A stretch of DNA of 64,000 bases from Amycolatopsis sp. WQ 127309. Its GTDB lineage: Bacteria > Actinomycetota > Actinomycetes > Mycobacteriales > Pseudonocardiaceae. Below are positions 20,501 through 51,404 of this stretch, in pieces. How positions within the stretch are numbered: position 1 is the first letter of the stretch; every line of letters starts with the position of its first letter. Where the stretch lies: NCBI RefSeq assembly GCF_023023025.1, contig NZ_CP095481.1, positions 6,895,001-6,959,000 of the forward strand, given 5' to 3'. Both the position numbers and the translations under genes were made by a program. Below the pieces are notes generated by a model. The model saw only the letters and a program-made list of their open reading frames with translations, searched no databases and had not been told where the DNA came from.

Positions 20501-23500
20501 TGGACGTTCCACCACGTGCTGCTCGACGGCTGGAGCGCCGCGCAGGTGTTCGGCGAGGTCTGCGCCCGGTACGCCGGTGGCGCCGTTCCGGGGCACCGGC
20601 CGCCGTTCCGCGATTACCTGCGCTGGCTCGGCGAGCAGGACACCGCCGCCGCCGAACAGCACTGGAGCACCGAGCTGGCCGGCGTCCGGACGCCGACACC
20701 GCTGCCGTACGACCGCCGCCCGCGGGAGGCACACCGCGCCCGGTCCGCCGCGTCGATCCGGGTGTCGGCGCCGATCGACGGGCTGCGGGAGCTGGCCCGG
20801 CACGCCGGGCTGACCCTCAACACGATCGTGCAGGGCGCGTGGGGACTCGTGCTCGCCCGTCACAGCGGTGAAGCCGACGTCGTCTTCGGCACCACCGTCT
20901 CCGGGCGCCCCGCCGACCTGCCGGGCGTCGAGTCGATGGTCGGCCTGTTCATCAACACCCTGCCCAGCCGGATCACCGTCCACGAAGGACAGACCGTAGC
21001 CGCGTGGCTGCGGGACCTGCAAGCCGCCCAGGCGCGATCGCGCCGGTTCGACTTCGTGTCACTGGCCCGGATGGGCGCCGCACTGTTCGACAGCATCCTC
21101 GTCTTCGAGAACTACCCCTTCGACGCCGACGCCATCGCCGCGCACGGGATCGGCCTGCACGAGGACGGCGAGCTGCAGCCGACCAACTACCCGCTCAGCG
21201 TGGTCGTCACGCCGGGCGAGCGGCTGGCCGTGTCGTTCGACCACGACCCCGATCTGTTCGACGCGGCCACCATCGAGCGGCTCGCCGGGCACCTGCTCCT
21301 CGTCCTGGACCGCATCGCCGCCGATTCCGGCCGCGCGGTCGCCGAACTCGACCTGCTGACCGAGGACGACCGCGAAAGCGTGCTGCGGACGTTCAACACC
21401 ACCGCACACCCGGTCGCCCCGGCCACGGTGGTGAGCAGGTTCGCCGACCAGGTCCGCCGCACGCCCGATGCCCCCGCGCTCGGACAGCTGACCTACGCCG
21501 AGCTGGACAAGCACGCCAACCGGCTCGCGCACCACCTGATCGCGCTCGGCGTCGGCGTCGAAGACCGCGTCGGGCTGCTGCTGGAGCGCTCCGCCGACCT
21601 GGTCGTCGCCGAACTGGCCGTGCTCAAGGCCGGCGCCGCGTACGTCCCGGTCGACCTGCGCGCGCCGGCCGCCCGGATGCGGCTGGTGTTGGCCGAGGCG
21701 GACGTCTGCGTGGTCGTCACCGACCAGTCGTGGGCGGACGTCCACAATGGACCCACGGTGCTGGTCGGCGAGCCCCTCGACGGGCCGGAGACCGCGCCGG
21801 AAGTGCTGGTGCGGCCGGAGAACCTGGCGTACGTGATGTACACGTCCGGGTCGACGGGGACGCCGAAGGGCGTCGCGGTGACCCACCACGACGTCGTCGG
21901 CCTGGCGTCGGACCGGTCCTTCGCGGGCGAGGCGCACCGGACCGTGCTGCTGCACTCACCGCAGGCGTTCGACGCCTCGACGTACGAGGTGTGGGTGCCG
22001 CTGCTGAACGGCGGCCGCGTGGTCGTCGCGCCGCCGGGAGACCTCGACCCCGAGGTGCTGCGCGGGCTCGTCGCCGAGCAGCACGTGAGCGCGCTGTGGC
22101 TGACCGCGGGCCTGTTCCGCCTGCTGGCGCAGGAGGACCCCGCGTGCCTGCGCGGGGTCCGGGAGGTGTGGACCGGCGGCGACGTCGTCCCCGCGACCGC
22201 CGTCCGCCAGGTGCGCGACGCATGCCCGGGCCTGACCGTCGTCGACGGCTACGGCCCCACCGAGACCACGACCTTCGCCAGCCGCTGCGTCCTGCCGCCG
22301 CACGAGCCGGTTCCCGACGTGGTGCCGATCGGCGGTCCCCTCGACAACATGGCCGCCTACGTCCTCGACGCCGGGCTGCGGCCGGTCCCGCCGGGGGTGG
22401 CGGGGGAGCTGTTCGTCGCCGGCACCGGCGTCGCACGCGGCTACCTCGGCCGGCCCGGGCTCACCGCGGAACGGTTCGTCGCGAACCCGTTCGGTGCGCC
22501 GGGGGCGCGGATGTACCGCACCGGCGACGTCGTCCGCTGGTCGGCCGGCGGGGTGCTGGAGTTCGTCGGCCGGGCCGACGACCAGGTCAAGATCCGCGGC
22601 TTCCGGATCGAGCTGGGCGAGATCGAGAACGCCCTGGCCGCGCACCCCGGCATCGCCGAAGCCGTCGTCGTCACCCGCGAGAAGCGGCTCGTCGCCTACC
22701 TGGTCGGCACCGCCACGACGACCGACCTGCGTGCGTGGCTGCAGCGCGACCTGCCCGACTACATGGTGCCCTCGGCGTTCGTCACGCTCGACGCACTTCC
22801 CTTGAGCCGCAACGGGAAGGTCGACCGGCAGGCGCTGCCGGAGCCGGCCGCCGAGCCGGTGGCCGGGTACCTGCCGCCCCGCACGGAGAACGAACGCGTC
22901 CTGGCCGGGGTCTGGGCCGACGTGCTCGGCGTGCCCGCGGTCGGGATCGAGGACAACTTCTTCGAGCTCGGCGGTGACTCGATCCTGAGCATCCAGGTCG
23001 TCTCGCGGGCGCGGCGTCACGGCCTCGCGCTCACCCCGCGGGACCTGTTCGCCCACCAGACCGTCGCGGCGCTGGCCGTCGCCGCGGGGACGGCCACGGT
23101 GACCGTGGCCGAGCAGGGCCCGGTCAGCGGCCCCACCGCGCTGACGCCGATCCAGCACTGGTTCTTCACCGGCGACTTCGGTGCCGCCGCCGACTTCACG
23201 CAGTCGGTCCGGGTCGAGCGGGCGGAACCGTTCGACGTCGAGCGCCTGCGCGCGACGCTGGCCGCGCTGGTCGAGCACCACGACGCGCTGCGCATGCGGT
23301 TCACCGGCGACAGCCAGGTCAACGCCGCGGCCGAGCCGGCCGAGCTCCTCGGCGCCGTCATCGACGTCGCCGCCGGGCCGCTGCTCACCGCCGAACTGCT
23401 CGAACCGGCCGTCCTGCGGCTCACCGTCGACCACCTGGTCGTCGACGGCGTCTCGTGGCGGATCCTGCTGGAGGACCTGGAAACCGCCTACGAGCGGCGC

Positions 23501-26500
23501 CCGCTGCCGCCGAAGACGACGTCGTTCCGCGACTGGGCCAACCGGCTCGCCGGCCGGGCCGAAGCCGGCGGCTTCGACGACGAACTGCCGTACTGGCGCA
23601 CCGCTCTCGACGTCGACGCGGCCTTGCCGGTCGACGGCACGGCCGCAGACGGCACCACCGGGACGGTCACCGCGCGGCTGGACGCCGAGCTGACCCGGGC
23701 CCTGCTGCAGGACGTCCCGGGCGCCTACCGGACGCAGGTCAACGACGTGCTGCTGGCCGCGCTGGGCCGGGTCCTGGCCCGCTGGACCCGGCGCGACCAC
23801 ATGGTGATCGACCTGGAGGGGCACGGCCGCGAGGACCTGTTCGACGACGTCGACCTGTCCCGCACGGTCGGCTGGTTCACCTCGATGTACCCGGTCGCGC
23901 TGCGGATCGACGACGACTGGGCCTCCCTGCTCAAGTCGGTGAAGGAGCAGCTGCGCGCGGTGCCCCGCCGGGGTGTGGGCTTCGGCGCGCTGCGGTACCT
24001 GACCGGGACCGCGCCCGCGGTCGACGCCGAGATCGGCTTCAACTACCTGGGCCGCTTCGAAGGCGCGGCCGGCAGTCTGGACTCCGCCGTCGGCGCGGGC
24101 GCGGGCCGGGCGCACCTGCTCGACGTCGTCGGCCGCGTGGAGGCCGATTCCCTGGAGCTGACCTGGTACTACTCGCCCGGGGTGCACACCGCCGAGACGG
24201 TCGGGCGGCTGGCCGCCGACCTGGTGGCCGCGCTCGGCGAAGCCGTCGCGCACTGCTCCGGGCCCGGGGCGGGCGGCCGGACGCCGTCCGACTTCCCCCT
24301 CGCCGGACTGGACCAGGGCCACGTCGACCGGATCGCCGGCGACGGCCGCACCGTGGCCGACATCCACCCGCTGACCCCGATGCAGGCCGGCATGGTCTTC
24401 CACGGCCTTTCCCAGCAGGCACAAGGTGTCTACTTCGAACAGGTCACCGCCGTCCTCGACGGCGTCACCGACCCGCACGCGCTGGCCGCGGCCTGGCAGC
24501 ACGTGGTCGACCGGACGCCGGTCCTGCGCGGCCGCGTCGTCTGGGAGGGCGTCGCCGACCCGCTGCTCGTGGTGCACCGCGACGTGCGCCTGCCGGTCAC
24601 CGAACTCGACTGGCGGGACCTCGACACCGGCGAGGCCCTGCGCGACCTGCTCGCCCGCGACCGCGCCGAGCCGTTCGACCTGGCCGCGGCGCCGCTGCTG
24701 CGGGTCACCTTGGCCCGGTTGCCCGGCGACGCCGTCCAGCTCCTCTGGACGTTCCACCACGTCCTGCTGGACGGCTGGAGCGTCTTCCAGGTGCTGTCCG
24801 ACGTCTGCGCCGCGTACGCCGCCCTGCGTGACGGTGCCGCGCCGGTCCTGCCGAACCGGCGGCCGTTCGCCGACTACGTGACGTGGCTGGGCGCACAGGG
24901 CCAGGCCGGCGCGGAGGAGTACTGGCGCCGCGAACTGGGCGGTGTCACCGAACCGACGCCGTTGCCCTACGACCGGGTTCCGGCCGTCGCCCACGAAGCG
25001 AGTTCGTCGGTGTGGGCCGGCCGGGACCTCGACGAGGACCGGACCGCCCGGCTCGCCGCGTTCGCCCGGCGGGAACGGCTCACCGTCAACGCGATCGTGC
25101 AGGGAGCGTGGGCGCTGCTGCTGTCCCGCCACAGCGGCCAGGACGACGTCTGCTTCGGTGCGACCGTGTCCGGCCGCCCGGCCGGGCTGGCCGGCGTCGA
25201 CGACATCACCGGCATCTTCATCAACACCCTGCCGGTGCGGGTCGCGGTGGACCCGGCGGCCCCGGTCGCGGGCTGGCTGCGCGACCTGCAGGCCGCGCAG
25301 GCCGAGTCGCGCCGCTTCGAGCACGTCCCGCTGACCGCGGTGCAGGGCTGGAGCGGCGTCGAGGGCGGGCAGAACCTGTTCGACAGCATCGTGGTGTTCG
25401 AGAACTACCCGATCACCGCCGACGATGTCGCCGGGCACGGCGTGCGCCTGCGGGATCTCGACGCGCGGGAGACGACCAGCTATCCGCTCAGCGTCGTGGC
25501 CTCGCCGGGCCCTCGGCTGTCGCTCGGCCTCGGCTACGACCCGGCGCTGTTCGACGCGGCGACGATCGAGCGGCTGGTGGGGCAGCTGGAGCACGTGCTC
25601 GGCGTGCTGGCCGACGCCCCGGACCGTCCCTTGGGGACACTCGACGTCCTGACCGCGGCCGAACGCGACGAGATCCTGGTGGCGTTCAACAACACCCGCC
25701 ACGACGTCGCGCCGGTGACCCTGATCGACCTGATCGAGGCACAGGTGGCCCGGACCCCGGACGCCGTCGCGGTGCTCGCCGGCGACGAGAGCCTGACCTT
25801 CGCCGGACTCGACGCCCGGGCGAACCGGCTGGCGCGGGCGCTGGCCGCGCGCGGCGCCGGGCCGGAGCGGATCGTCGCGCTCGCCCTGCCGCGCTCGGTG
25901 GAGATCGTCGTCGCGCAGCTGGCCGTGCTCAAGACCGGCGCCGCCTACCTGCCGATCGACCCGGACTACCCGGCCGAGCGGATCGCGTTCATGATCGAAG
26001 ACGCGGCCCCGGTCGTCGTGGTGACCCCCGCCGAGCTGGCCACCCTCGACGATGCGGACGCCTCGGCCGAGCCGCTCGCCCGGACCGCGGCGCTCGACGC
26101 GCCGGCGTACGTGATCTACACGTCCGGCTCGACCGGCACCCCGAAGGGCGTCGTGGTCACGCACGCCGGCCTGGCGAGCTTCTCCGGCGCCGAGGTCGAC
26201 CACTTCGACGTCCGGCCGGGTGACCGGGTGCTGCAGTTCTCCTCGCCCAGCTTCGACGCCTCGGTGCTGGAACTGTGCATGGCGCTGCCCGCGGGCGCCG
26301 CGCTGGTCGTGCCGCCGCCCGGACCGCTGCTCGGCGAGCAGCTGGCCGGCGTGCTGCGCGAGCAGGGCGTCACCCACGCGCTGATCCCGCCGGTGGCGAT
26401 GGCGAGCGTGCCCGATGTGGCGCTGCCCGCGTTCCGGACGCTGGTGGTCGGCGGTGACGCCTGCACGGCCGATCTCGTCGCCCGTTGGGCGCCGGACCGC

Positions 26501-27400
26501 CGGATGATCAACGCTTACGGCCCCACGGAGATCACGGTGGTGGCCACGTGGAGCGATCCGCTGGAGCCGGGCCCGACCCCGTCGATCGGCCGGCCGATCC
26601 GCAACGCCCGCGTGCACGTCCTCGACGCCGCGCTGCGGCCGGTGCCGATCGGGGCGCCGGGGGAGCTGTACGTCTCCGGTGCCGGCGTCGCCCGCGGCTA
26701 CCTGAACCGGCCGGGGCTGACCGCGACGCGGTTCCTCGCCGACCCCTTCGGCGCGCCGGGCACCCGGATGTACCGCACCGGCGACCTGGTGCGGTGGCGG
26801 CCCGGCGGCACGCTCGAGTTCCTCGGCCGCGCCGACGACCAGGTCAAGATCCGCGGCTTCCGGATCGAGCCCGGCGAGATCGCGGCGGCCCTGCGGACCC
26901 ACCCGGACGTGCGCGACGCCGCCGTCGTCGCGATCGACCAGCGGCTGGTCGCCTACGTCGTCGCGGGCTCGGTTGCCGGACTGCGGGAGCACGTCGCCGC
27001 GACCCTGCCGGCGCACCTGGTGCCCGCGGCCTTCGTCGCGCTCGACGCGCTTCCCTTGACCGCCAACGGAAAACTCGACCGGCGAGCGCTGCCGGAGCCC
27101 GCGGCGCCGGAGGCGGGCGCGGAGTACGCGGCCCCGGAAACCGAGACCGAAGAGGTCCTCGCCGCGATCTGGGCCGAGGCGCTCGGCATCGACCGGGTCG
27201 GCGTCGAGGACAACTTCTTCGCCCTCGGCGGGGATTCCGTGCGCAGCCTGCGGATCACGTCGATGACCAAGTCCGCCTTCGACGTCCAGCTCACCCCCAA
27301 GGACGTGCTCGCCGCCGGCACCGTGCTGGCCCTGGCCGAGCTCGTCGAAGAACGGGTCCTGCGGGACCTCGAACGGCTCGCCGCCGGCCAAGACCTCTGA
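9767..27400 (+). CDS. Non-ribosomal peptide synthetase, modules 1-5 (NRPS-1)
   Basis: This 5877-residue cytosolic multimodular synthetase has the order A-T / C-A-T-E / C-A-T-E / C-A-T-E / C-A-T. Each A domain has [11 protein letters not shown] (HTSGSTG in module 2), YGPTE and NGKxDR-type core motifs, and each T domain has the phosphopantetheine Ser in GGDS (S555, S1576, S2988, S4405, S5824). It opens with an A domain, so no acyl or formyl starter is added. C domains after E domains have the DCL signature (YPLTPxQxGM), while the first has the LCL type ([14 protein letters not shown]). There is no thioesterase; the C-terminal helix ([18 protein letters not shown]) is likely a docking element for NRPS-2. 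The ATG at 9767, with GAAAGG nine bases upstream, is preferred over an in-frame start at 9716. It heads the operon with MbtH, thioesterase, NRPS-2, exporter and P450. Confidence 0.97.
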   Translation: MPSSDVPVVVAGTASRSVPTPAHLAELFQAQAVRSPLATALTGANGTLTYADLNVRANQLARVLVEHGAGPERVVALALPRSADLVVAQLATAKAGAAFLPVDPDHPAERITFMLADARPVLVVTQSVAAPDGVGTAATIALDRAGLLDGRPGHDLTDEDRTRPLQVGHPAYLIYTSGSTGVPKGVVVTHRGLAGFFAAMRDRYDVHPGDRVLEFSSPSFDASILELGMALPSGAALVVPPAGPLLGDRLAEVLADHRVTHALIPPVALATLSATHAAGLPDFRTVIVGGDACPPELVRTWAPGRQMINSYGPTESTVVATWSDPLAPGGTPPIGRPLPGTTVYVLDESLRPATTGELHLAGPSLARGYLDRPGLTASRFVADPFGAPGARMYRTGDVVRRTASGELEFVGRTDHQVKIRGFRIEPGEIEALLLGRPDVREAVVVAREDQPGVKRLVAYVAGDAEPAALRSAVAAKLPPYLVPAAFVVLDRMPLTTHGKLDRDALPEPDWAAQARATHTPPRTATERVLAEIWADLLGVPDVGIDADFFELGGDSILGARALARIRARFGADLSPRVVFDARTIAKLAALLPDGDQPASGRIERGTHEDVVPISPVQRRLWLLDEQNPGSTEYNAGVGLTLSGPLDREALRTALAGLVARHEALRTTFRTVDGHGFQVVAETATIPLRETDADDDLDALLAAELDRPFDLGAGPLTRATLIRLGPDEHLLLLCQHHIVTDGWSVGLLVDELAALYAGEEPTPAPIGYRDYSRWHHERLAGPLRERQLTYWRERLAGLEPLALPTDRPRPPVRETHGAIRRYPLPEELAGGLAALGQDTGATLFTTLTAVVQLLLARYTGQDDIAVGTAVSGRDHDQLERLAGFFVNTLVLRSAVDPAQPFDAFLGQVKETALAAFAAGEVPFDQVVDDLRPARDPGRTPLVQVLLVLQQDLVRPREAGALHLGEHDLPRPRARFDLVLEFQPQGRGVAIEYDTALFDAATIDRFAGHLRVLAEAVVADPHRPLAALSMMDGAELARLHDLERGPAVPVPALTLPRLFEAQVNRTPDAVAVVCDGRRLTYRELDDQANQLARVLLDRGAGPERLVAVSLPRTERILVALLGVLKSGAAYLPVDPAYPADRIALILDDAAPVLLLTADGEGPGPALAFDDPGLLAGRSTAPVDGEPDPANPAYVIHTSGSTGRPKGVVIAHRSAANLMAWAAADFGAVLRPGSTVVASTSLNFDVSVFEIFAPLMAGATVEIVRDVLALGEQPDAGREVGLVSGVPSAFAQLLSQGAVSVRPSTVVLAGEALTLHALRDIRKALPDSRIANIYGPTESTVYATAWYHDTDRTPPIGRPVAGIRAYVLDAGLRRVPVGVPGELHLGGAGVARGYLGRPGLTAGRFVADPFAAPGARMYRTGDVVRWTAHGELEYLGRADDQVKIRGFRIEPGEVEAALRQHPDVAEAVVVARKDAGHQRLVAYVVPGGSVTPAQLREFLAGSLPAHLVPSAFVPLDRLPLNPSGKLDRRALPAPDWAGTTTRVAPRTPAERLLAGIWAEALGLPEVGVEDNFFELGGDSILSIRLVSEAAKAGLKITTRDVFRHQTIAALAAAAGTSAPAVERRAATGAVTPTPIQRWFLDAEPADPDHFAQELSVRLADDVDEARLRAAVNTLVAHHDALRLRFRRTEAGWTQAHAEPGDTDVFGATIDLEHGPLLRAELTGTTLRLAVHHLVVDGVSWRILLEDLDHAYHGRELSARTTSFQDWSARLAAHSFDDHLDHWRAVDGTQIPLDADGVDTVASTRTVTTRLDAELTRTLLQDVPGVYRTQVNDVLLAALGRALGRWTGTERVLLDLEGHGREELFDDVDLSRTVGWFTSLFPVALDVPGGDWGAALKRTKEQLRAIPARGLSYGALRYLTGTAPEITPRLSFNYLGRFEVAGDLYRGLERDLELSQSPDAIRAHAIDVVARVTDGCLEITWFYSDRLHREATLGAVADDLVHGLAEIAAHCADPAAGGRTPSDFPLAHLDQAGVDTIAGDGRDVEDVYPLTPAQAGMLFHGLTGDARSAYLQQVTFVLTGVPDPAALARAWQHVVDRTPVLRSRVVWDGVDEPVQVVHRHVTLPVEHRDWTTEPEDLDAVLAADRAAGLDLTAVPLTRLLIARLSATEVRVVWTFHHLLLDGWSLFQVLSDVSAAHAGRALPTRRPFRDHVRWLSEQDRPAAETYWREQLSGRPEPVRLRPDRTPERHTVESTAALRADVPAGPLRAAAQRHGLTLNTLVQGAWAVVLARYGGRPEVCFGTTVAGRPAELPGADEITGMFITTLPLVTDVDDRARVCDWLRDLQSAQAEARRFEYAPPVTPFDTLLVFENYPVTDGLGLRELRGVESTNYPLSVVAYPGEDRLDLAFGYDPALFDAETVAGFAGHLRTLLTELAAGLDKPVADLRMLTDAERHDVLVRWNDTAHDLPAATVPELFAEQVRRHPDAVAVTGGETLTYAELDVRANRLAHRLIALGTGRDDLVALLLRRSADVVVAQLAVLKAGGAYLPLDARAPRERLRVLLDGVRVLVTDDPGQDVHSGPAVRVDDCGDEPASVPEVVLHQENLAYVMYTSGSTGTPKGVAVTHRDIVGLALDRCFAGPAHRSVLMHSPQAFDASTYEVWVPLLSGGRVVVAPQGDVDARVLRRVVAAHGVRAVFLTAGLFRVLAQEDPACLQGIREVWTGGDVVPPAAVRQVLAACPGLAVVDVYGPTETTTFASHLVLPPGEPVPDVLPIGRPQDNMAAYVLDAGLRPVPPGVVGELYLAGTGLARGYLGQPALTAERFLADPFGAPGARMYRTGDLVRWSRAGVLEFAGRADDQVKIRGFRIELGEIETALTAHPDVAEAVVVAAESAGTKRLVAYVVATGAPDLREFLLRSLPDYLVPSLYVPLEALPLNDNGKVDRRALPAPDRAPERAYREPATDAERLLAGIWAEVLRVDRVGADDNFFELGGDSILSIQVVSRARRAGLDLMPGQVFDHPTVAALALVASTAPAAVTVDEGPVTGEAPLTPVQHWYLDPKPVHAGQFVQSVSIDLPAADPVALGHALRELQLHHDALRLRFIGDGQYHAPEAGDVLGATIDLERGPLLRAELSGTTLTLAAHHLVVDGVSWRILLEDLDTLLAGGELAARTTSFRDWARTLAEHTAAGGFDDELAHWAATDADPALPVDATGANTYGSARSVTVRLPAEATRAVLHDVPGAYRTQVNDVLLTALGRVLADWTGRDRVLVDLEGHGREDLFPGVDLSRTVGWFTSIFPVALTVPAGDWGDALKQTKEQLRAVPRRGVGYGALRYLAGTAPRVEPGISFNYLGRFDHGGGLDGAAHPGQTRGHLLDVVGAVVGDRLELTWHYSDQVHTEATVHRLADALLAALTGIVGHCAGPDAGGRTPSDFPLARLDQAAVDRLAGTGETVEDIYPLTPMQSGMVFHSLVDGAAGTYLNQVRLRLSGVTDPERLAQAWHDVVAATPVLRSRVVWDGLDEPVQVVERSAPVPVVQLDWTALDERERASELERFLDADRARGFDLAAAPLLRLGFARLPGGDVLMLWTFHHVLLDGWSAAQVFGEVCARYAGGAVPGHRPPFRDYLRWLGEQDTAAAEQHWSTELAGVRTPTPLPYDRRPREAHRARSAASIRVSAPIDGLRELARHAGLTLNTIVQGAWGLVLARHSGEADVVFGTTVSGRPADLPGVESMVGLFINTLPSRITVHEGQTVAAWLRDLQAAQARSRRFDFVSLARMGAALFDSILVFENYPFDADAIAAHGIGLHEDGELQPTNYPLSVVVTPGERLAVSFDHDPDLFDAATIERLAGHLLLVLDRIAADSGRAVAELDLLTEDDRESVLRTFNTTAHPVAPATVVSRFADQVRRTPDAPALGQLTYAELDKHANRLAHHLIALGVGVEDRVGLLLERSADLVVAELAVLKAGAAYVPVDLRAPAARMRLVLAEADVCVVVTDQSWADVHNGPTVLVGEPLDGPETAPEVLVRPENLAYVMYTSGSTGTPKGVAVTHHDVVGLASDRSFAGEAHRTVLLHSPQAFDASTYEVWVPLLNGGRVVVAPPGDLDPEVLRGLVAEQHVSALWLTAGLFRLLAQEDPACLRGVREVWTGGDVVPATAVRQVRDACPGLTVVDGYGPTETTTFASRCVLPPHEPVPDVVPIGGPLDNMAAYVLDAGLRPVPPGVAGELFVAGTGVARGYLGRPGLTAERFVANPFGAPGARMYRTGDVVRWSAGGVLEFVGRADDQVKIRGFRIELGEIENALAAHPGIAEAVVVTREKRLVAYLVGTATTTDLRAWLQRDLPDYMVPSAFVTLDALPLSRNGKVDRQALPEPAAEPVAGYLPPRTENERVLAGVWADVLGVPAVGIEDNFFELGGDSILSIQVVSRARRHGLALTPRDLFAHQTVAALAVAAGTATVTVAEQGPVSGPTALTPIQHWFFTGDFGAAADFTQSVRVERAEPFDVERLRATLAALVEHHDALRMRFTGDSQVNAAAEPAELLGAVIDVAAGPLLTAELLEPAVLRLTVDHLVVDGVSWRILLEDLETAYERRPLPPKTTSFRDWANRLAGRAEAGGFDDELPYWRTALDVDAALPVDGTAADGTTGTVTARLDAELTRALLQDVPGAYRTQVNDVLLAALGRVLARWTRRDHMVIDLEGHGREDLFDDVDLSRTVGWFTSMYPVALRIDDDWASLLKSVKEQLRAVPRRGVGFGALRYLTGTAPAVDAEIGFNYLGRFEGAAGSLDSAVGAGAGRAHLLDVVGRVEADSLELTWYYSPGVHTAETVGRLAADLVAALGEAVAHCSGPGAGGRTPSDFPLAGLDQGHVDRIAGDGRTVADIHPLTPMQAGMVFHGLSQQAQGVYFEQVTAVLDGVTDPHALAAAWQHVVDRTPVLRGRVVWEGVADPLLVVHRDVRLPVTELDWRDLDTGEALRDLLARDRAEPFDLAAAPLLRVTLARLPGDAVQLLWTFHHVLLDGWSVFQVLSDVCAAYAALRDGAAPVLPNRRPFADYVTWLGAQGQAGAEEYWRRELGGVTEPTPLPYDRVPAVAHEASSSVWAGRDLDEDRTARLAAFARRERLTVNAIVQGAWALLLSRHSGQDDVCFGATVSGRPAGLAGVDDITGIFINTLPVRVAVDPAAPVAGWLRDLQAAQAESRRFEHVPLTAVQGWSGVEGGQNLFDSIVVFENYPITADDVAGHGVRLRDLDARETTSYPLSVVASPGPRLSLGLGYDPALFDAATIERLVGQLEHVLGVLADAPDRPLGTLDVLTAAERDEILVAFNNTRHDVAPVTLIDLIEAQVARTPDAVAVLAGDESLTFAGLDARANRLARALAARGAGPERIVALALPRSVEIVVAQLAVLKTGAAYLPIDPDYPAERIAFMIEDAAPVVVVTPAELATLDDADASAEPLARTAALDAPAYVIYTSGSTGTPKGVVVTHAGLASFSGAEVDHFDVRPGDRVLQFSSPSFDASVLELCMALPAGAALVVPPPGPLLGEQLAGVLREQGVTHALIPPVAMASVPDVALPAFRTLVVGGDACTADLVARWAPDRRMINAYGPTEITVVATWSDPLEPGPTPSIGRPIRNARVHVLDAALRPVPIGAPGELYVSGAGVARGYLNRPGLTATRFLADPFGAPGTRMYRTGDLVRWRPGGTLEFLGRADDQVKIRGFRIEPGEIAAALRTHPDVRDAAVVAIDQRLVAYVVAGSVAGLREHVAATLPAHLVPAAFVALDALPLTANGKLDRRALPEPAAPEAGAEYAAPETETEEVLAAIWAEALGIDRVGVEDNFFALGGDSVRSLRITSMTKSAFDVQLTPKDVLAAGTVLALAELVEERVLRDLERLAAGQDL
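11586..15862 (+). other. NRPS module 2 (C-A-T-E)
   Basis: LCL-type C domain with HHIVTDGWS, then A, T and E ([10 protein letters not shown]). The pocket reads D-V-F-S-V-A-I-V-Y, which I cannot match to a canonical residue. The A core carries HTSGSTG instead of YTSGSTG. Residue 2 is predicted D. Confidence 0.6.
15863..20080 (+). other. NRPS module 3 (C-A-T-E)
   Basis: DCL-type C domain with HHLLLDGWS. The pocket reads D-A-Y-F-W-G-V-T-F, which resembles branched-chain aliphatic (Val/Ile) codes. The E domain has [10 protein letters not shown], so residue 3 is predicted D. Confidence 0.6.
20081..24340 (+). other. NRPS module 4 (C-A-T-E), E domain with altered His motif
   Basis: DCL-type C domain. 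The pocket reads D-A-Y-W-W-G-G-T-F, a Val-like code shared exactly with module 9. The E-domain signature is [10 protein letters not shown], where the first His of HHxxxDG is Asp (D4555); the second, catalytic His is kept. Residue 4 is predicted D if the E domain is active. Confidence 0.6.
24341..27400 (+). other. NRPS module 5 (C-A-T)
   Basis: DCL-type C domain (HHVLLDGWS), then an A domain with pocket D-A-L-L-V-G-A-V-V, identical to module 10 and suggesting a large hydrophobic or aromatic residue. No E domain, so residue 5 is predicted L. It ends in a short charged helix for hand-over to NRPS-2. Confidence 0.6.
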
Positions 27401-27425
27401 CAGACCCCCGAGAAAGGAAACCGAC

Positions 27426-27626
27426 ATGCAGGACGACATCGAGTTCCAGGTGCTGGTCAACGACGAGGGCCAGTACTCGCTCTGGCCGCTGACCAACGAG
27501 GTGCCCGCGGGCTGGCGTGCGGACGGCTTCCGCGGCGGCCGCCAGGAGTGCATGGACCACGTCGACGAGGTGTGGACCGACATGCGCCCGCTGAGCCTGC
27601 AGCGCCAGATGGCCGCCGACGCCTGA
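27426..27626 (+). CDS. MbtH-like NRPS accessory protein
   Basis: This 66-residue MbtH-family protein binds adenylation domains and is needed for the solubility or activity of many actinomycete NRPSs. The family signature is complete: FQVLVNDEGQYSLWP, VPAGW, and CMDHVDEVWTDMRPLSLQ with the conserved Trp residues. It starts with ATG at 27426, 25 bases after NRPS-1, behind GAAAGGAAA, and is followed 56 bases later by the thioesterase, so it is an internal operon gene. It probably serves the A domains of both synthetases. Confidence 0.97.
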   Translation: MQDDIEFQVLVNDEGQYSLWPLTNEVPAGWRADGFRGGRQECMDHVDEVWTDMRPLSLQRQMAADA

Positions 27627-27682
27627 GTCTCCCGATCCCGGTCCACCCGAGCAGCTCGACCCACCCGGAAGGTTTCCCGCTA

Positions 27683-29038
27683 GTGCCCTCTCCTTCGGCA
27701 TCCACCCAGTCCCTCCACCACATCCCGGCCCAGGACGGCCCCGCCGCTCTCGGGGACGACCGCTTGCGGCGGCTGCTCGCGGGCCTGGCCCGCAAGCACC
27801 GGGTCCCCGCGGCCCAGCTGGCGGTCCACGACGGCGGCCGGACGCGCTCCGTCGCCGTCGGTGACGTCACCGCCGCCTCGAAGTTCCCGGTCGGCTCCAT
27901 CACGAAGGCGTTCACCGCCGCGCTGGCGATGCTGCTCGTCGCCGACGGCGACCTGGACCCCGGTGACGCGCTCGGGGACCACCTCGCCGACCTCGGCACC
28001 CAGGTCGGCAGACCGACGCTCGCGCAGGTCCTGAGCCACACCGGCGGTCTGCCCGCCGCGCTCGGTGCCGCGGAGAGCACCGGGTCGGCCCGCCGGTACC
28101 TGCGGGCGTGCCGCGACGCCGGGCTCGTCCAGCCGCCCGGGCTGGGCTTCTCCTACTCCAACGTCGGGTACGTGCTCACCGGCTACGTGGTCGAGGCCAT
28201 CACCGGCATGAGCTGGTGGGAGGCGGTGGACACGCTCCTGCTGGAGACGCTCGGGATCGTCCCGGCGTTCGTCGTCGAGCCGGGGGCCCGGCGCCGGGCC
28301 GGCACCCACGTCAGCGGGCACGCGGTGCACGCCGTCACCGGACGCGCCCGGCCGGTCGCGCAGACCCTGAGCGGCGTCGAGGCCGCCGCCGGCGCGCTCG
28401 CGCTCAGCGCCGACGACCTCGTCGTGTTCGGCCGGGCGTTCAGCGGGGGCGAGAGCCCGCTGCCGGCGGACCTGCTCGACCTGATGCGGCGTCCGGTGCC
28501 GGGGGCCGAACCCTTCGGCCTGGCCGACGGCTGGGGTCTCGGCCTCGCCGCCTACCGGGGCGCCGACGCGGACTGGACCGGCCACGACGGCACCGCCGAC
28601 GGCACCTCGTGCCACCTGCGGGTGGACCCCGGGCACGACCGCGTCGTCGCGCTCACCACGAACGCGGGCGCCGGCTCGGCGCTGTGGGTCGACCTGGTCG
28701 CCGAACTGCGCGCCGCCGGGCTGCCGGTCGGCGACTACGAGCTGCCCGGCGACGGGGAGCGGGCCACCCGGCCGCCGGCCGACCTGTCCGGCAGCTACAC
28801 CAACGGCGACCTGGAGTACCACGTCGACGTGCGCGCCGACGGCGGCGCGGTCCTGGTCGTCGACGGCGAGGTCTACCCGGAGCTGGCGGTGCTCGACAAC
28901 GGGGCGTTCTCGGTGCGGGAGCCCGGCACCGGCCGCCGGATCGTCGGGGGCCGCTTCCTGACCGATCCGGCCACCGGGACCGTCAGCGCCATGCAGGCCG
29001 GGGGCCGGGTCGCCCGCCGGCGCCGCAAGGCGTCCTGA
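27683..29038 (+). CDS. Penicillin-binding-protein-type thioesterase/peptide cyclase (SurE-like)
   Basis: This 451-residue serine hydrolase has the beta-lactamase/PBP fold. S72-x-x-K75 (GSITK), Y158-S-N160 and H301-D-G mark the catalytic site. A C-terminal beta-rich domain (DLSGSYTNGDLEYHVDVRAD...) matches the lipocalin-like domain of SurE-type enzymes, and the total length also matches that family. Known PBP-type thioesterases take a peptide with a D C-terminal residue from the last carrier protein, mimicking D-Ala-D-Ala, and join it head to tail to an L N-terminus. Both conditions are met here: NRPS-2 ends in an E domain, module 1 gives L, and no integrated thioesterase exists. The GTG at 27683 has GGAAGG about nine bases upstream. 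No signal peptide is seen, which argues against a resistance or cell-wall role. Confidence 0.9.
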   Translation: MPSPSASTQSLHHIPAQDGPAALGDDRLRRLLAGLARKHRVPAAQLAVHDGGRTRSVAVGDVTAASKFPVGSITKAFTAALAMLLVADGDLDPGDALGDHLADLGTQVGRPTLAQVLSHTGGLPAALGAAESTGSARRYLRACRDAGLVQPPGLGFSYSNVGYVLTGYVVEAITGMSWWEAVDTLLLETLGIVPAFVVEPGARRRAGTHVSGHAVHAVTGRARPVAQTLSGVEAAAGALALSADDLVVFGRAFSGGESPLPADLLDLMRRPVPGAEPFGLADGWGLGLAAYRGADADWTGHDGTADGTSCHLRVDPGHDRVVALTTNAGAGSALWVDLVAELRAAGLPVGDYELPGDGERATRPPADLSGSYTNGDLEYHVDVRADGGAVLVVDGEVYPELAVLDNGAFSVREPGTGRRIVGGRFLTDPATGTVSAMQAGGRVARRRRKAS

Positions 29039-29095
29039 CCCGCCTCGCCCGACCGCCCCGGATCACCCCGAAAAGTGCTGTGAGGAAAGCGAACC

Positions 29096-48867
<19,772 letters not shown>

Positions 48868-48871
<4 letters not shown>

Positions 48872-50148
48872 CCGCGCCGCCGCTGTCCCGGAACCGGGAC
48901 TACCGCCTGCTGTGGGGCAGCCAGGCGCTGTCGGAAGCCGGCTTCGCCGCGTCGGTCATCGCGCTGCCGCTGCTGGTGCTCGCGGTGACCGGCTCGCCGG
49001 CGCTGTCCGGGCTGGTGCTCGGCGTGGACGCGATGGCCCAGCTGGTGGCCGGGCTGCCCGCCGGCGCGCTGGCCGACCGCTGGAACCGCAAGAAGCTCAT
49101 GCTCGGCTGCGAGGCGGTGTATTCGCTGGCGGTGGCGAGCCTGGTCGTGACCGTCTGGCTGGACGTCGTGAGCATCCCCCAGCTGATCGCGGTCGCGGCG
49201 GTGATGGGCTGCTGCCGCTCGCTGTTCGGCCCGGCCGAAGGCGCGACGCTCGCCCGGATCGTGCCCGCGACCCAGCTGCCCAGCGCGGTGGCGATGAACT
49301 CGGCACGCGGCGCGCTCGGCCAGCTCTCGGGCACCGCGCTCGGCGGGTTCCTCTACGGCCTCGCGCGCGCCGTCCCGTTCGCCTTCGACGTGCTCGCCCA
49401 CGCGATCTCGTTCGTCGCCCTGTGCTTCGTGCGGGCCCCGCGCCACGAGCCCGTGCCGCGCGGCGAAGGGCACCTGGGCCGAGAGATGGCCGAGGGCCTG
49501 CGCTGGGTGTGGGGGGAACGGCACGTGCGCGTCACCGTGCTGTGTGCGGTGAGCCTGAACTTCTTCTTCAGCGCCTACTACATCGTCGTCGTCGTCCTGG
49601 CGCGCGACCGCGGCATCACCTCGGGTGAGATCGGCGTGATGGCCGCGATGCTCGGCGTCGGCGGGGTCGCGGGCTCCCTGATCGCGCCCTGGCTGCAGCG
49701 CCGGCTCAGCCCGTACGTCTCGATCGTGAGCGTGTTCTGGGTGCTGACCCTGCTCACGCCGCTCGCGGCCGTCATCGACGACGGTTACCTGATGGGTGCC
49801 CTTTTCGTCGCCATGGCCCTGCTCCCGCCGACCGCGAACACGACGATCGGCACCTACCAGCTGCTGCTCACGCCCGACCGGCTGCGCGGGCGGTTGACCA
49901 GCGTGATGGGCGTGATCGGCGGGGTGTCGGCCGCGACCGGCCCGGCCTTCGGCGGCCTGGTGGTGCAGGCCGTCCCCGGCGGCGGCGCCGTCGTGCTGTG
50001 CACCGCCGGGATCGCCCTCGTGACCCTGGTCGTCACCTTCAACCCCACCCTGCGCCACTTCCCCCGCGCCGACGCCCTGCCCGCCGAACCCCAGCCGGTG
50101 GGCGGACGCCCCGCCGACGTGCCCCCCACCGACGAGAGGAAGCCATGA
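48868..50148 (+). CDS. MFS transporter, probable peptide exporter
   Basis: This 426-residue major facilitator protein has about 12 predicted membrane helices. It begins [19 protein letters not shown] and has the cytosolic loop motif [13 protein letters not shown] after helix 2, as in EntS/MFS_3-type exporters. Such carriers use the proton gradient to export small molecules. Its ATG overlaps the NRPS-2 stop (ATGA), and its own stop overlaps the P450 start in the same way, so it is translationally coupled to peptide synthesis. It most likely exports the product and gives self-resistance. No ABC transporter is present in the cluster. Confidence 0.92.
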
Positions 50149-51353
50149 CCACCCAGGAACCCGGCCTCGCCTTCGCTTTCGAAGACCTGCTGGTGCGTTC
50201 GGCCGAGCTGCGCGAACGCGGCGGCCCGGTGCACCACGACGAAGAGCGGGGCAGCTGGCGGGCGCTCGACCACCCGACCGTCTCGCGCGTGCTGTCCGAC
50301 CCGGCCACGTTCTCCTCGGACTTCAGCGGCCTCACCCCGGTCCAGGAGGACTTCGAGACCTTCCGCAGGGGCAACTTCGTCGGGATGGACCCGCCGGACC
50401 ACCGCAAGCTGCGGACCCTGGTCACCCAGGCGTTCACCCCGCGCGTGGTGGCCGGGCTCGAACCCCGGATCCAGGCCATCACGCACGAACTGCTCGACGA
50501 AGTCGCCGGCGCGTCCCGGATCGACCTCGTCGACGCGCTCGCCTACCCGCTCCCCATCATCGTGATCGCCGAGCTGCTGGGCATCCCGGTCGCCGACCGG
50601 CCGCTGTTCACCCGGTGGGCGCAGGTGCTGTTCGGCGGGGACCAGCTGGGGGAGTCGGCCGACATGGACGACATCCAGCGCGCGCTCGACGCGATCGCCC
50701 CGACGATCCGCGAGATGAACGCCTACATCCTCGACCACATCCGGCAGCACCGCGCCCACCCCGGAGACGGTCTCACCAGCCGGCTCGTCCAGGCGGAGTT
50801 CAACGGCGAGCGTCTGGAGGACCAGGAGATCGTCGGGTTCGTGGCGCTGCTGCTGGTCGCCGGGCACATCACGACGACCGCACTGCTGGGCAACGCCGTG
50901 GTCAGCCTCGACCGGAACCCGCATGCCGCGGCCGCGCTGCGAGCCGATCCGGCCGGCCTGCCGACCACGCTGGAAGAGGTGCTGCGGATGCTGCCGCCGT
51001 TCCCCGAACTCGGCCGGCGCACGACCTCGGACGTCGAACTGGGCGGCCGGATCATCCCGGCGAACTCGATCGTGATGGCCGACGTGGCCGCGGCCAACCG
51101 CGACCCCGCGAGCTTCGATCGCCCCGGCGAGTTCGACGCGCGCCGCAGCCCGAACCCGCACCTCACCTTCGGGCACGGGATCCACTTCTGCTTCGGCGCC
51201 CCGCTCGCCCGGTTGGAGGGCCGGGTGGCGTTCGAAGTCCTCTTCGAGCGCTACCGCGACCTCGCCGTCGCGTCCGACGATCAGGTCGAGTTCCAGAATC
51301 CGGCGGTGATCGTCAGCGTGAAACGTCTTCCGCTCGACGTCGAAACCACTTGA
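50145..51353 (+). CDS. Cytochrome P450, probable peptide-tailoring hydroxylase
   Basis: This 402-residue soluble bacterial P450 has the ExxR motif (EEVLR) and the heme loop FGHGIHFCFG, with C349 as thiolate ligand. The I-helix reads AGHITTT (A239-T245): the acid normally found before the conserved Thr (AGHETT) is Ile242, so proton delivery may be substrate-assisted. It starts with ATG overlapping the exporter stop (ATGA) and is the last gene of the operon, followed by two strong hairpins. P450s at this position commonly hydroxylate an amino acid on its carrier domain or the finished peptide. The target cannot be told from sequence; module 2, with its unassigned pocket, is one candidate. Confidence 0.92.
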   Translation: MTTQEPGLAFAFEDLLVRSAELRERGGPVHHDEERGSWRALDHPTVSRVLSDPATFSSDFSGLTPVQEDFETFRRGNFVGMDPPDHRKLRTLVTQAFTPRVVAGLEPRIQAITHELLDEVAGASRIDLVDALAYPLPIIVIAELLGIPVADRPLFTRWAQVLFGGDQLGESADMDDIQRALDAIAPTIREMNAYILDHIRQHRAHPGDGLTSRLVQAEFNGERLEDQEIVGFVALLLVAGHITTTALLGNAVVSLDRNPHAAAALRADPAGLPTTLEEVLRMLPPFPELGRRTTSDVELGGRIIPANSIVMADVAAANRDPASFDRPGEFDARRSPNPHLTFGHGIHFCFGAPLARLEGRVAFEVLFERYRDLAVASDDQVEFQNPAVIVSVKRLPLDVETT

Positions 51354-51374
51354 GCGGCGTCATCGGCCAAGAGA

Positions 51375-51404
51375 TTTCCGGCCGCAACTTGGTCCGGCCG
51401 GAAA
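51375..51404. terminator. Hairpin 1 of a tandem terminator
   Basis: A perfect 10-bp stem (TTTCCGGCCG with its inverse) encloses a 10-base loop, 21 bases after the P450 stop. It lies between convergent genes (P450 and DUF1883) and can act in both directions. Confidence 0.7.

Noticed and set aside
27548..27682. Upstream start of the thioesterase inside mbtH
   Set aside because: The extra residues are a shadow of the MbtH frame; GTG 27683 with GGAAGG gives the length of SurE-type enzymes.
27683..29038. Beta-lactamase or antibiotic-resistance gene
   Set aside because: No signal peptide, position inside the NRPS operon and a SurE-like two-domain layout fit a release enzyme better.
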